A stretch of 64,000 nt of DNA from Sorex araneus (lineage: Eukaryota > Chordata > Mammalia > Eulipotyphla > Soricidae): the NCBI RefSeq assembly GCF_027595985.1, contig NC_073305.1:81586474-81650473 (forward strand), in the 5' to 3' direction. The notes below the pieces were generated by a model that made no database searches, had not been told where the DNA came from, and was given only the letters and a program-made list of their open reading frames with translations. The translations under genes and the position numbers were made by a program. Below are positions 49,001-61,000 of the stretch, piece after piece. Positions within the stretch are counted from its first letter, which is position 1. Every line of letters starts with the position of its first letter.

Positions 49001-52000
49001 GGACCTCTCTGGTACGTAAATGCTATCCTTTATAGCAGAAGTCAGAAAACTATTTGAGGCCATACTGACTCTGTCGCAATTACTCAGGTCTACCACTGGA
49101 GTAAGGGCAACCATGGGCCATGTATGAATGAGTATAAGTGAATGGTGATAGATGTGTTTCAATAAAACTTTATTTACAAGGACAGTGTTGGTTGACCTTA
49201 CTTTACCAGCCTCTGCTCTATCTCACTCCAATAATTTCCTTTGCACCATTGAGAGTCAACAGATATTCTTTTTTTGGGGAGGAAGGTCACACCCAGCGAT
49301 GCTCAAGGGTTACTCCTTGCTCTGTCCTCAGGAATTACTCCTGGTGGTGCTCAGGGGACCATATGGGATGCTGGGAATCGAACTCGGTCTGGCCACATGC
49401 AAGGCAAACGCCCTACCCACTGTGCTATAGCTCCAGCTCCAGCCCCATCAATAGGTATTCTTTATTATTTCTTTTCCCTTTTTGTTTTTTTGGAGCTCAA
49501 GAGTCAGCACAAAGGGGATTGATGGTATCTGCATGAACTCTTACAGAATTAAAACTCTGGAGTTGATTACTAGAAAAAGTCTACTATTCTGTTTCTATAC
49601 GAAAGTGTCCTTGGAAGAAAATGGATGTATGCTTTGGTTTCACAGTTTTAAGTTATAGTTCTGCAGGAAGCAGTGAGCTGAGATAACATCATGAGTTAGT
49701 GATCTTACCCTCAGATGTCTGTAACTGTACCAAGTGCCGAACAATACAATAATTCAGCCTGACAGTTCTCACCTGGAATGCATTGAGTAATGCAAAAATA
49801 ACATGCCAGGCCAGATTCTGGCTGTCCACCATCGTCCCAATGCCAAAGCCCCAAGTGAGCCCCAACAGAGGGGTCAGAATGAGGAGGCTCTTGCCCATGC
49901 GGATAACCGTGGCCCTGTCATCTTGACTCAGTTTCTCTCCCACAGCAGGTCTCCATAGTTTTGTGAGAACCAGCAGCACCACTGCCAAATTCACAGCCAC
50001 AATAGTCAGCACAGGAGCGGCGAAAGCCAGAAGAGGTTTGCTCTCCTCCGACCAGTTGAGCCAGCATGCATCTTTGCTTCTGTACTCATTGCTAGGCTGT
50101 GTGACTGCAATGGTGATGACTGCTATCAGGAGAGGGCACGCATAGCCCAGGCAGAATCCAGCAGCCATCATCCAGGGCATGGCCAGGTGATGGAACACCA
50201 GAACAATCCGATATGCCAACAGGATGCCCAGCATAAGCATCCAGAAGAACGAGGAGAGGTAGAACAAATGTGTGAAGAACACAGCAGCGATGCAGACTCC
50301 AGCGGGGGTTGCTGTGATATCCACGGTGACAGCAACAATAAACCAGAGATCTGCGATCAGGAGGCAGAGGGCTATATTCACCATGCAAATATGACGCGTG
50401 TACGACGTTTGGCTTTTCTTGAACTGTTTCCAAAACACAGCCTCAAGGATCAGGCATAGAAGGAGACTTCCAATGGAGATACCCAGTCCTATAAAGGTGA
50501 TCCATTTCACAGCAGGGATAATTGCAGGGGGGACAAAGGGTGACATCAGTATGGAGAAGGAGGTCAGGTGTGTACATCGGCACAGCACTGTGTCTTGGGT
50601 TTCATTCACGAAGTGGCATCCTGCACTGTTCCACTTCAAGTGACTGAAATCCCAAAACACACAGTGAGGCTGGCTCAGATTTGACTGGATCTTGGAAAAA
50701 CTCAGAAAAACTTCATTTATGGAAAAGTTCTGGATAATTGTGGATATCACAGGCCCGTTGACCTGAACATTTCCGATTTGGGTAATGGGTAGAATGTCAC
50801 CCAAGGTCAATGAGGCCATGCTGATAATACTTGTTGGACGGGATCTCTGGAATTGATCTGACCCAATTAACACATGTCCTCTGATGGGAGCAGAAGTATT
50901 TTTGTATACTTCAGTCTGATAGCTGTAACCTTCCCTAAACTGGCTTTCAGTCACGGGAATCCCTTTCCAGTTAATGAATTTCCGAGAAAAATTCAGAGGC
51001 AGTGCCGTTGGGTGCACCAGAATACTGATGTTTTCCAATGTCTCGAGTAACTGTGAGCTGGCATACTTTTCTTCCTGCAGTAATACTGTCCAATTTGTTA
51101 CTGATGTTGAATTAAGGATATGATCAGCTATATTAATGATGTCCTGAAATATAAAAATGAAAGTTGTTTTCATTATTTTGAGTAAATGCATAAGAAGACT
51201 AAGAGTAGAAAATTATTAGCACTGTATATCAGACAAAGGGAGAATCAGTTCCAATGGATATTAAATAAAATAATAAAATTCAGCACAATGGCTCTTTGCA
51301 ATAGATGCTCTAAAATGAATTTTGAATCGGAGGCCTAAGTAGATGGTTCAAAAGACTGGAATACATGATTTGCATGCAGGTTTAATCCCAACACTTCATG
51401 ATCCCCCCAAGCACAGCTTCTAACTCACAACAATCCCAAAGAACCACTAAGTATTGTCCAAAACCAAAAGAAAAATAATAAACTTAAATGAAGAGAACTA
51501 TATAAGTTCCCTGGTGACCACTTACATGCCCATTAAGGTTTCGTCATGGATGAGAAAGAACTCAGCAATTTGTTCTTTCCCCCAAAATACGACTGCTTCC
51601 CTACTGAAACTCTATTATGAACAACTTTGTCAATCATGTTGCCTTAAATAAAAAATAATTAATTTGGAGGAAAGCACGTGCAAGAGATAGTGTAGTGGGC
51701 AGAGCACTGGCCTTGCATGCTGCCGACCTGAATTCAATCCCCGCATGGCAGATTGACCTCTCCTCCTCAGCACTGTCAAGAATAATCTTGGAGCACAGAT
51801 CCAGGAGTAAGCCCTGAGTCCTGCCACCAGGTGTGGCTGAAACACCAAATAAAAAGGAAAAAAAAGACTATTCCATCTGATTCTTATCTCACTCATCCCC
51901 AAAGACATCCCCAAAGAACCTCAATTTAGAGGTTCTAAATTCAGGTGTCCATGTTTTAATTCATGTGTATATGTGGATTTTTTGAGATGATACTACAAAA

Positions 52001-55000
52001 AGAGATACTACGAAGAACCCAGCAAGCTACCGAGAGTATTCCTCCTGCACAGCAGAGCCTGACAAGCTCCTCGTGGCGTATTCGATATGCCAAAAACAGT
52101 AACAAGTCTCACAATGGAGACGTTACTGGAGCCCGCTCGAGCAAATCGATCAGCAACAGGATGACAGTGACAGTGACTACAAAGGAAAAGCCAAAACTGG
52201 ACTGTAGCAATATTAATATATTAAAGGTCAGTCTTGGAACTGGAGCAATAGCACAGCGGGTAAGGCATTTGTCTTGCACGCAGCCAATCCAGGTTCGATT
52301 CCCAGCATCCCATATGGTCCCCTGAGCACCACCAGGGGTGATTTCTGAGTGCAGAGCCAGGAATAACCCCTGTGCATTGCTCGGTGTGACCCAAAAAGCC
52401 AAAAAAAAAAAAAAGCAGTCTTAACATGAAGAAAGCCTTTTTTCCAAACAGCTCATTGAAAGTAGCCACTCAGAGTTGGGGATATTGCTCAAATGGTGAG
52501 CGCATGCCCTGCATGCTTAAGGTCCTGAGCTTGATTCCCAATATGTGACCTCTGAACACCATCAGATGCAGATATCACCACCACCACTACCACTTGACCT
52601 TTTGTTCCAAGGCATCCCCAAAGACAAATCTTACCCTCCAGGGCTCCCTAGCTTGAATCCCTTAATGTCCATCTTCCACTGGCCCCAAGAACCTTAATTG
52701 GTGTTGGTTTGTATTTCCTTGCTGTTTTTCCCATTCTTTTATTTATTTTGTTTGTGCCACACCCATACTGCTCAGGGGTTACTCCTGGCTCTGCACTGAG
52801 GGATCACCCCTGCTGGTGCTCAGGGGGACCATATGAGATTCCGAGGATCGAACTCCTGTTAGCTGCATGTAAGGCAAGTGCCCTGCCCACTGTACTATCT
52901 CTTTTATTTATTTGTTTGTTTGTTTATTTATTTTATTTATTTTTTATTATTGAATCACCATGTGGAAAATTACAATGCTTTCAGGCTTAAGTCTCAGTTA
53001 TACAATGCTGAAACACATATTCCACCACCAAAAAAACCCCAGTATACCTCCCATCCCTCCCCCAATCCACCTGTGTGATAAATTTCACTTTACTTTCTCT
53101 TTACTTTGGTTACATTCAATATTTAAAAAAAAAAAAAACCTCACTATTATTATTAGGAGTTCCCCACTAGAGACAGATCTGCTGAGGAGAGATATGAGGC
53201 CAGGATTGCGGGCACGCAGTTTTGTATTTCTGTATTTTAGCAACTAAGTCCAGGGAAATTTCTTCCAGAAATTGGATCATTGCAAGCTTGTATCTCTCAT
53301 TAGTGGTCCTCATATGGCGGTCGCCATGCCCTTCCCCCCTAGCAAGGAAAAGGCGAGAGAGAAAAACCTTTCCCCTCCAGGGCAGGCATGGGGCCGAGGC
53401 TTAGTTCTCAGTCTGGAGACATTCTGCAAGGAGCTGCCAGTACCAAAAAGATTATAATTGCGGGGCTGAAGCAATAGCACAGTGGGTAGGGCATTTGCCT
53501 TGCACGCAGCCGACCCGGGTTCAAATCCCAGTATCCCATATGGTCCCCTGAGCACCGCCAGGAGTAATTCCTGAGTGTAGAACCAGGAGTAACGCCTGTG
53601 CATCGCCGGGTGTGACCCAAAAAGCAAAAAAAAAAAAAAAAAGGATTATAATCGCCAGCAGCTGTTGCGTTCTGAGATTGGTTTCTGTGCCTCTGGGATA
53701 ATGGTGGCGGAGCCATTCCTGAGCATGTATTTTGTATATCAGGAAAGGTTTGGAGGTGTCCCATTCCCGCACACTGGAGCCGTGTTAGTAGCTGCTCAGT
53801 GTCACCGGGGCTCCACCAGGAGAAGGCACGCCAGCTGTACCTTCTCCATCTGCACCCCCAATGTTGTTGACCCAATCTGGGGTCCAGAGCAATCTCCAGC
53901 CGGCGGTACCCACCAGAGCAGCCTAAATTCTTCACTGCTGGTTATGGCAAGATGGTGCCCTCTTTTATTTTTATTTATTCTTTTGTGTCATTTTTTTGGA
54001 CTGAACTCTTGTAAATATGGAATGATATTTTCTTTAAAGGTTAAAACTGGGGGTCTGGAGCAATAGCACAGCCGGTAGGGCGTTTGCCTTGCACGCGGCC
54101 AATCCGGGTTCGATTCCCAGCATCCCAGCATCCCAGCATCACAGCCAGGGGTGATTCCTGAGTTCAGAGCCAGGACTAACCCCTGTGCATTTCCAGGTGT
54201 GACCCAAAAAGAAAAGGAAAGTTAAAACTGGGACTGGAGAGATACCACAGTGGGTAGGGCGTTTTCCTTACATGTGACTGACCCAGGTTCGATTCCCAGC
54301 ATCCTATATCGTCCCCTGAGCACCGTCAGGAGTTATTCCTGAGTGCAGAGTCAGGAGTAACCCCTGTGCATCTCCGGGTTTGACCCAAAAAACAAAGCAA
54401 AACAAAAAAGATAAAACTGAGTGGGGGCCAGAGAGATAGTACAGTAGTTAAGATGTTTGCCTTGCATTTGGTCAACCTGGATTTTATCCCTGGCACTGCA
54501 TATGGTCCCCCAAGTACTATCAGAAGAGCTCTCTAAGTAGAGAGGCAAGAGTAGACCCTGAGAACTGTTTGATTTGGACCCCAAACCAAAATATAAAACA
54601 AACAAAAAAATCTGAGGGACTGGAGATATAGTACAGTGAATGAGTGCTTGCTTTGCACATGACCAAGGTTTAATCCCTGTGTATCCTATGGCTCCAAGTT
54701 CTTCCAAGAGTCATCCCTGAGCACAGAGTCAGGGGTAAGTCCTGAGAATCACCAGTGTGCCAGTGTGGCCCAAAACTTAAAAAAAAGAGAGAGAGAAATC
54801 TAAGCATTTTTGATGTAGGAGTTTACTTATTCATATTTAATCTCATCTCTGAATCCTGCTCTCCTTGTCTAGTAAGGGATAACTGTGTAGCTATATAAAA
54901 TTATATAATTTGATTTTATAAAATGTCATGTGCTTTGAGATACAAAATACAAAAATCAAAGTATTTTGAATAATGGTTTAACAAGTATCTATTGAGTACC

Positions 55001-58000
55001 TTAGCTCTACAGTCTTTTAGGAAAAACATTGATTCCTAAAGTGCAGCCAGTGGCTCTTCTATGGTGACCAACTTAAAGATGTTTTACCTTTTTGACTTTT
55101 TTTTTTGCTTTTTGCTTTTTGGGTGACACCCAGTGTTGCACAGGGCTTATTCCTGGCTCATCACTTGTATCACTTGTCATACCCTTGCTCATCAATTTGC
55201 TCAAGCGACACCAGTAACATCTCCATTTGTCCCTGTTGTATGCTAGTGTAGCCCAATGGCATCTGCTTGCTCCAGGAACATGAAGAGCCTCAAACTGTTC
55301 GGGGTCTTGGAGAAGTCTGACCATGTTTTAGGTGGGCGGCCACAAATTCTTTTGACGTCCCGTAGAATCCAGTCAGTAACAGCTCTAGTCCAGCGGTCGT
55401 CTCCAAATCGCATTATGTGTTTGGCCCATCTGATTTTCGACGCCTTGGCAAACGAGGCAGCATCCCTGATCCTCAATCATCGATGGAGCTTTCCTTCGAA
55501 GGATTCCTTCTCTCAGTTGAGTGAAACATGATACTATAAGCTCTATTGATTCCTCTTTGGGAGACTGAAATAGCATTCTCATCCTGTTTACAAAGGGCCC
55601 TTTGTAAAGTTTTCTGAGGTGTATGTTAGTGCAGGAAGAACTGTGGAGTCCAAAAGATGTGTCTTCGTCCTCTTAACAACTTCTTCAACTCTTTTAAAAG
55701 CATTCCATGCCACTCTTTTCCTCAGGTGCCAGGTTGTTTGTCGTGTTGAGTTCTCAACCTAGGTACATATAACTGCTGCATTCAGAGATGTTCGTTCCAT
55801 TGAGAGCAAATGGAACATTAGGAATTAGTCTGCTTCTCACTCCTGGCTCATGCAATGGTGCTGCTACTCCTGGCTCATGCAACAGTGCCACTCCTGGCTC
55901 ATGCACTCAGAAATCACTCCTGGCGGTGCTCGGAGTACCATATAGGGTGCTGGGAATCGAACCCGGGTCAGCCGCGTGCAAGGCAAATTCCCTACCCGCT
56001 GTGCTATCACTCCAGCCCCTTGTCTCATTATTTTTATACCTTATAGTATCCAAGTCTTATTGACAAAATTTAAAGTCAATTTTTAAATATCCAAACTAAA
56101 ATATAAATTCTCTAGGGAGCTCTTAAAATGTATGCCATTAAAGTCAGAGATGATTGCTACAGGAAGTATCAGCTATAGATGGAAAACAGATTTTTAAAAA
56201 TTATTTATTTTATTTTTTGCTTTTTGGGTCACACATGGTGATGCACAGGGGTCATTCTTGACTCTGCACTCAGGAATTACCCCTGGCAGTGCTCAGAGGA
56301 CCATATGAGATGCTGGGAATCAACCCAGATCAGCTGCGTGCAAGGTAAATGCTCTACCCGCTGTGTTATCACTCCAGCCCCAGGATTTAAAAAAATTAAC
56401 ATGTGTCATAAGATATAAAAAAAGTAAGGCTTCCCCTAAGTACATGGCTGCCTGACTCCATATTACTGTGAACAATCATTCATTCCCTGAGTTCCTGGAA
56501 AACTGAAGAGAGTAAGATTCACATAAACTGTTAAATAGCCTGTCTGGTCTCTTTTACAACCATGTCTATTAACTTAGGTTTTTGTCATTCTTCCAAGGAA
56601 ATCATCCTTTTTTTTTCCTTTTGGGAACAGTGCAGGGAATTCAACTCAAGGCCTCACCCATGCAAGGCCAGTACTCTACTTCTGAGCCACATTCCCAGCC
56701 CCTCATGGATAGTGAGCCCTTAGCACATAGGTAGGCCATACCTCCATGGTTGTATTGGACACGTTGAGAAGACTCGCCATTGACAGGGATGAAACATTGC
56801 CCAGAATTGATACCACTGAAGCCAGGTCCCCAGCTGTGGTTGCTGGGCTTTGCTGAATGACCACCGAGAGGTTTCGCACCAAAGATGACATCGCTGCCTC
56901 AGTGACAGTGCCTGCTATCACACTAAAATTCTAGAAACATAAATGGTTAATGTAAAGAAAACAATGACATGCTGGACCTCATAAAATTTAAGTTCTATTT
57001 CTTGGCCATGTGCAACTAGCATTTCTCTAGATCATTTGAATATAACAATGATAATGCCATGAGCTGTGTTTCTTTGCTTTCTGTAGCATGTAAAGTGCCT
57101 TACCAGAGATTCATTGCTGAAATATTATGATCACACTTTGAGGGAGGTGCCAAGATTGTCTTCCATTTATGAATAAAGAAACTTGAACTTGAAACCATTT
57201 ATACCCTGTTAGAAAATAGTAATGTAGGGTCTACTGGCATTAAATCCTATACATATTCACTACCCTGTGCTAATAAATTCTTGTACTGTGGGAAGACAAA
57301 AGGAGATCGGACAGAATTTTACCTCTAGATTTGGAGTTTGACTTTTTCCCCAACTGTGCACTTGTTTCCACTGCGCTGAACTAACATAGAGAGTGGCATT
57401 TAAGGGTTATCTCCTTTCAGCCAAAATAAGTGTCCCAGAGCCCAGCACCTACACCAAAACCTTTCACTCTGCTCGGTGGACAATGTCATTCTGTTAAGAC
57501 ATATGAGACGTGTTTGCCATCACCAAATGTGATAAACTAAACAACTCTGCCCCATATTCAAAGAAGCAAGAATATGACAGACCCCGGAAACAATCTGGTC
57601 CCAAGTTTACAGATGAGGAAATAAAGACCCTAAAGGGAGATGCAAAGTTCTACAGATCCTGTATTAAATACCATTCTGGGGCTTTCTATTGTAATTGCAG
57701 AGTCTGTGTCTAAGACAGATATTCTGCTCTACCCACAGAAATCTTTTTGCAGAAAAACAGATCTTTTGCTTCTTTCTGTGGAGTGTACTTTTATTGTGAC
57801 TTGAGGTTTAATTAATTCCTCTCACTTGTTCCAACTTTTTACCTTCCTTGTTTTAAGTATTGGACCTTCCTAGGAGAACATCATATAGAAGTCATAGCAT
57901 TGGACTAGAAGAAATCAACTGACCAGTTGGTAGTTCAGCACTGTTGCTACCAAAAGGATCCTTAGTCTTGGCACACATTCAAAAGAACAAAAGCAACCAG

Positions 58001-61000
58001 TGTTGCCGTGGATGTGGGGAGAAAGGGACTCTTTCACTGTTGGTGGGAATGCCGACTGGTCCAGCCTTTTTGGAAAACAATGACAGTCCTTCAAAAACTA
58101 GAAATTAAGCTTCTATATGACCTCACAATACCACTTCTGGGAATATATCCTGAGGGTGTAAAAAGCCACAGTAGAAATGACATCTGCATCTATATGTTCA
58201 TTGCAGCAGTGTTCACAATAGCTAGAATATGAAATAAACCCAAGTGCCCTAGAACAGATGACTGGCTAAAGAAACTTTGGTACATATACACAATGGAATA
58301 CTATGCAGCTGTTAGGAAAGATGAAGTCATGAAACTTGTTTATTAGTGGATGGTTGTGGAGAGTATCAAGCTAAGGGAAATGAGTCAGAAAGAGAGGGAC
58401 AGACATATAATGTCTGTACTCATTTTTGAAATATAAAATAACATAATATGAGACTGACACACAAAGACACTAGACACAAATGCCAGGAATATTGCTCATA
58501 GTTGAAGCCTATCTCATGAGCTGGGATAGAAAGCAGCTGAAATAGAGAGAAGATCACTAAATCAATGATGGTTGGAAGAATTGTTCAGAATGGGAAATGT
58601 GTGCTGAGAGTAGATAAAGGACCAAACGTGATAGCCTCTCAGTATCTATATTGCAAACCATAATTCCCAGCAGTAGAGAAAGAGAGTATGGGGGAAATTG
58701 TCTGCTATAGAGGCAGGGGGAGAATTAGAAAGGGGAGGGTATACTGGGGACATTGGTGGTAGAGAATGTAGACTGGTGAAGGGATGGGTGTTTGATCATT
58801 GTATGAATGAAAAGTTTTGTAACTATCTCAGGATTATTCAATAACACTTAGTCTTTCCTTTCCTGATCTATAGAAGGATTTGGGTAAATTAGATTTATAC
58901 CTTGACTTTTGATGTTAGTTGCAGTTCTACCAACTCTCTTCAACCTCTTCATTGCAGATTCATTGCTCTGCAGCACCCCACAAAAGCAATCAATTGCATT
59001 CTTAATTGCCACCAAGATTTGGCTACTTGTGCCTGCACTTCATGGGTTTAGCATGATCTGACCACCCTTCCTCTTCTATGTACTGCTCAAGGAGGCAAAC
59101 TGATGGATTTCAGCCTCTTCTCAGTCATGCTCACTGGACAATGCCTTCTTTAAGCCTCAAATGTAGGGGAAATCTGCCCAGTGGAAATACTATACCTCCT
59201 TCAGTTCTTCAAGTTGAGAGAGCACACAGGTCTCCTTGATGATCTGCCACCCAGAGGGCTGGCATGTGACTGTGATGATTCCTGTATAGCCACTGCTACA
59301 GGGAAGAGTGTACTCGTCATTCTGAGACCCGAATCCAAAGACAATGCTGTTACACTGGGCTGGAAAAGAATGACAGTCGAGAGGAAAATATCTCTGAAAT
59401 ATTCTGTAATAATAAATTTTCTATAGACCATACAGTGGGATTCTAGTTGTCATATTTTTAGTTTCAAAATCTAGGGGGATTTAGTTTCAAAACCAGAATA
59501 AAACACTCTTCCTTGATGCTCAACTCCAAAGTTATCAGCATCTCTTTCATACTTGCTGCTCCTCTAGTCTTGCCCAGGGTTAGTCCCTTGCTCTTAGAGT
59601 GTCTATTATATGTTCAATAACTTCACTTTAATTTATTTTTGTTGGGGCGGAAACCCAACAGTGCTCATAGATTACTCCTGGCTCTGATTTAGGGATCACT
59701 CCTGGTGGTACTAGGGGTACCATATGGGGTGCCAAGGATTAAAATCCCGGTCATCCATGTGCAAGGCATGCACCCTACCTGTTGTACTAACCTTCCAGCC
59801 CCCACTTTTAACTGACTACCAACTAGTAACTATCAGCATGGGGAAATAAGGCAATATGTTTACTTCATGCATACTTTAGCTCTTAAAAGCATGTTGGAAA
59901 ATCTTCAAGACATTATGGTACAGGTGCTGGAGTGATAGCACAGTGTGTAGGGCTTTTGGCTTGCATGCAGCTCATCCAAGTTCGATTCCCAGCATCCCAT
60001 ATAGTTCCCTGAGCACTGCCAGAAGTAATTCCTGAATGGATGAGGCAAGAGTAACCCCTGTGCACCGTCTGGTGTGACTCAAAAAGCAAAAAGAGAAAGA
60101 CATTATGGTACAAAGCATTATAAAAGCCAGAGCAATAGGACAGAGGGTAGGGCATTTGCCTTGCACATGGCCAACCCGAGTTTAATCCCTGGCACCATAT
60201 ATGGTCCTCTGAGCCCTGCCAGGAGTGATTTCTGAGCATAGAAGCAGGAATAAGCCCTGAGCATGCCAGGTGTGGCTCCAAAAAGCAGCAATAACATGGT
60301 TGAGAGATGGACAGTAAGTGTTAGGGATGTGACTCCGTGGTACAGTGCTTATCCTTGTCTCTCCCATTCCTGTCCTGGATTTTGTCCCTAACACCACAGA
60401 TAGGCAATTGTCGCTTGGGAGTTGCATGTTCCACTTCGCATCCTTTTCTTTAATTTTTACATTTTTGTAGAAAGCTTTTATGGATCGTAGTACTGTGTTT
60501 ACAGTACTGTTAATGATGGTTTCCCATGTAAAGGTGTACCCACCTCCCTCTCCCATGGCCTTCAATGCCCAACCCTTAAAATTCCCCACCCAAACACACA
60601 CAAATTCAATTGTGTGGATCAGTACTTCAGTTTTGTTGCCTTTGCTCCTTTATCACTATCTTGCTGAAAGAGATTCTGTATCTATCCCTCTCCTTTCTAC
60701 TGATGTCACTTAGCCTGGTATTGTCTAAATCCATTCCTGGAGGTAAAAGACTTTGCATTCATTTTTAAAAGCTTGTCATGCTGGTTTACAGAACTGAGAT
60801 TACTGGGAGCAGCGGGAGGCAGGAGCAGGTACTTGGGAGGGGAGCCTGAGACAATTGTGGAGGAAAGTAAACACTCTGGTAGAGAATGTGGCGCTGAAAT
60901 TGTGTATGCGTGAGAGACAACACTCTTCACACACTTTCCTATAAGGCAACTTTTTGGATCATTTTTGGCAGATTATTCATAATGAGCAATGTAAAATAAC

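Noticed and set aside
49689-49772. Continuation of the ADGRF1 large frame to a stop at 49,689
   Set aside because: A strong CAG/GTGAGA donor and the conserved TM7 exon at 47,895-47,936 show that the frame is intronic here, so the receptor is not truncated.
53408-53935. 175-codon minus-strand open frame
   Set aside because: A SOR SINE read in antisense plus the GC-rich composite element; SINEs are open in this frame in many places (the LLLALHSGITPGGAQGTIWD-like peptides).
54054-54790. Regularly spaced repeats, considered as a CRISPR-like array
   Set aside because: The units are full SINEs of about 170 bp with tRNA-like heads; there are no short identical repeats with unique spacers, and the genome is mammalian.
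57510-57713. Possible extra ADGRF1 exon
   Set aside because: Wrong strand, no family match, and the exons at 59,196 and 56,742 already join in phase.
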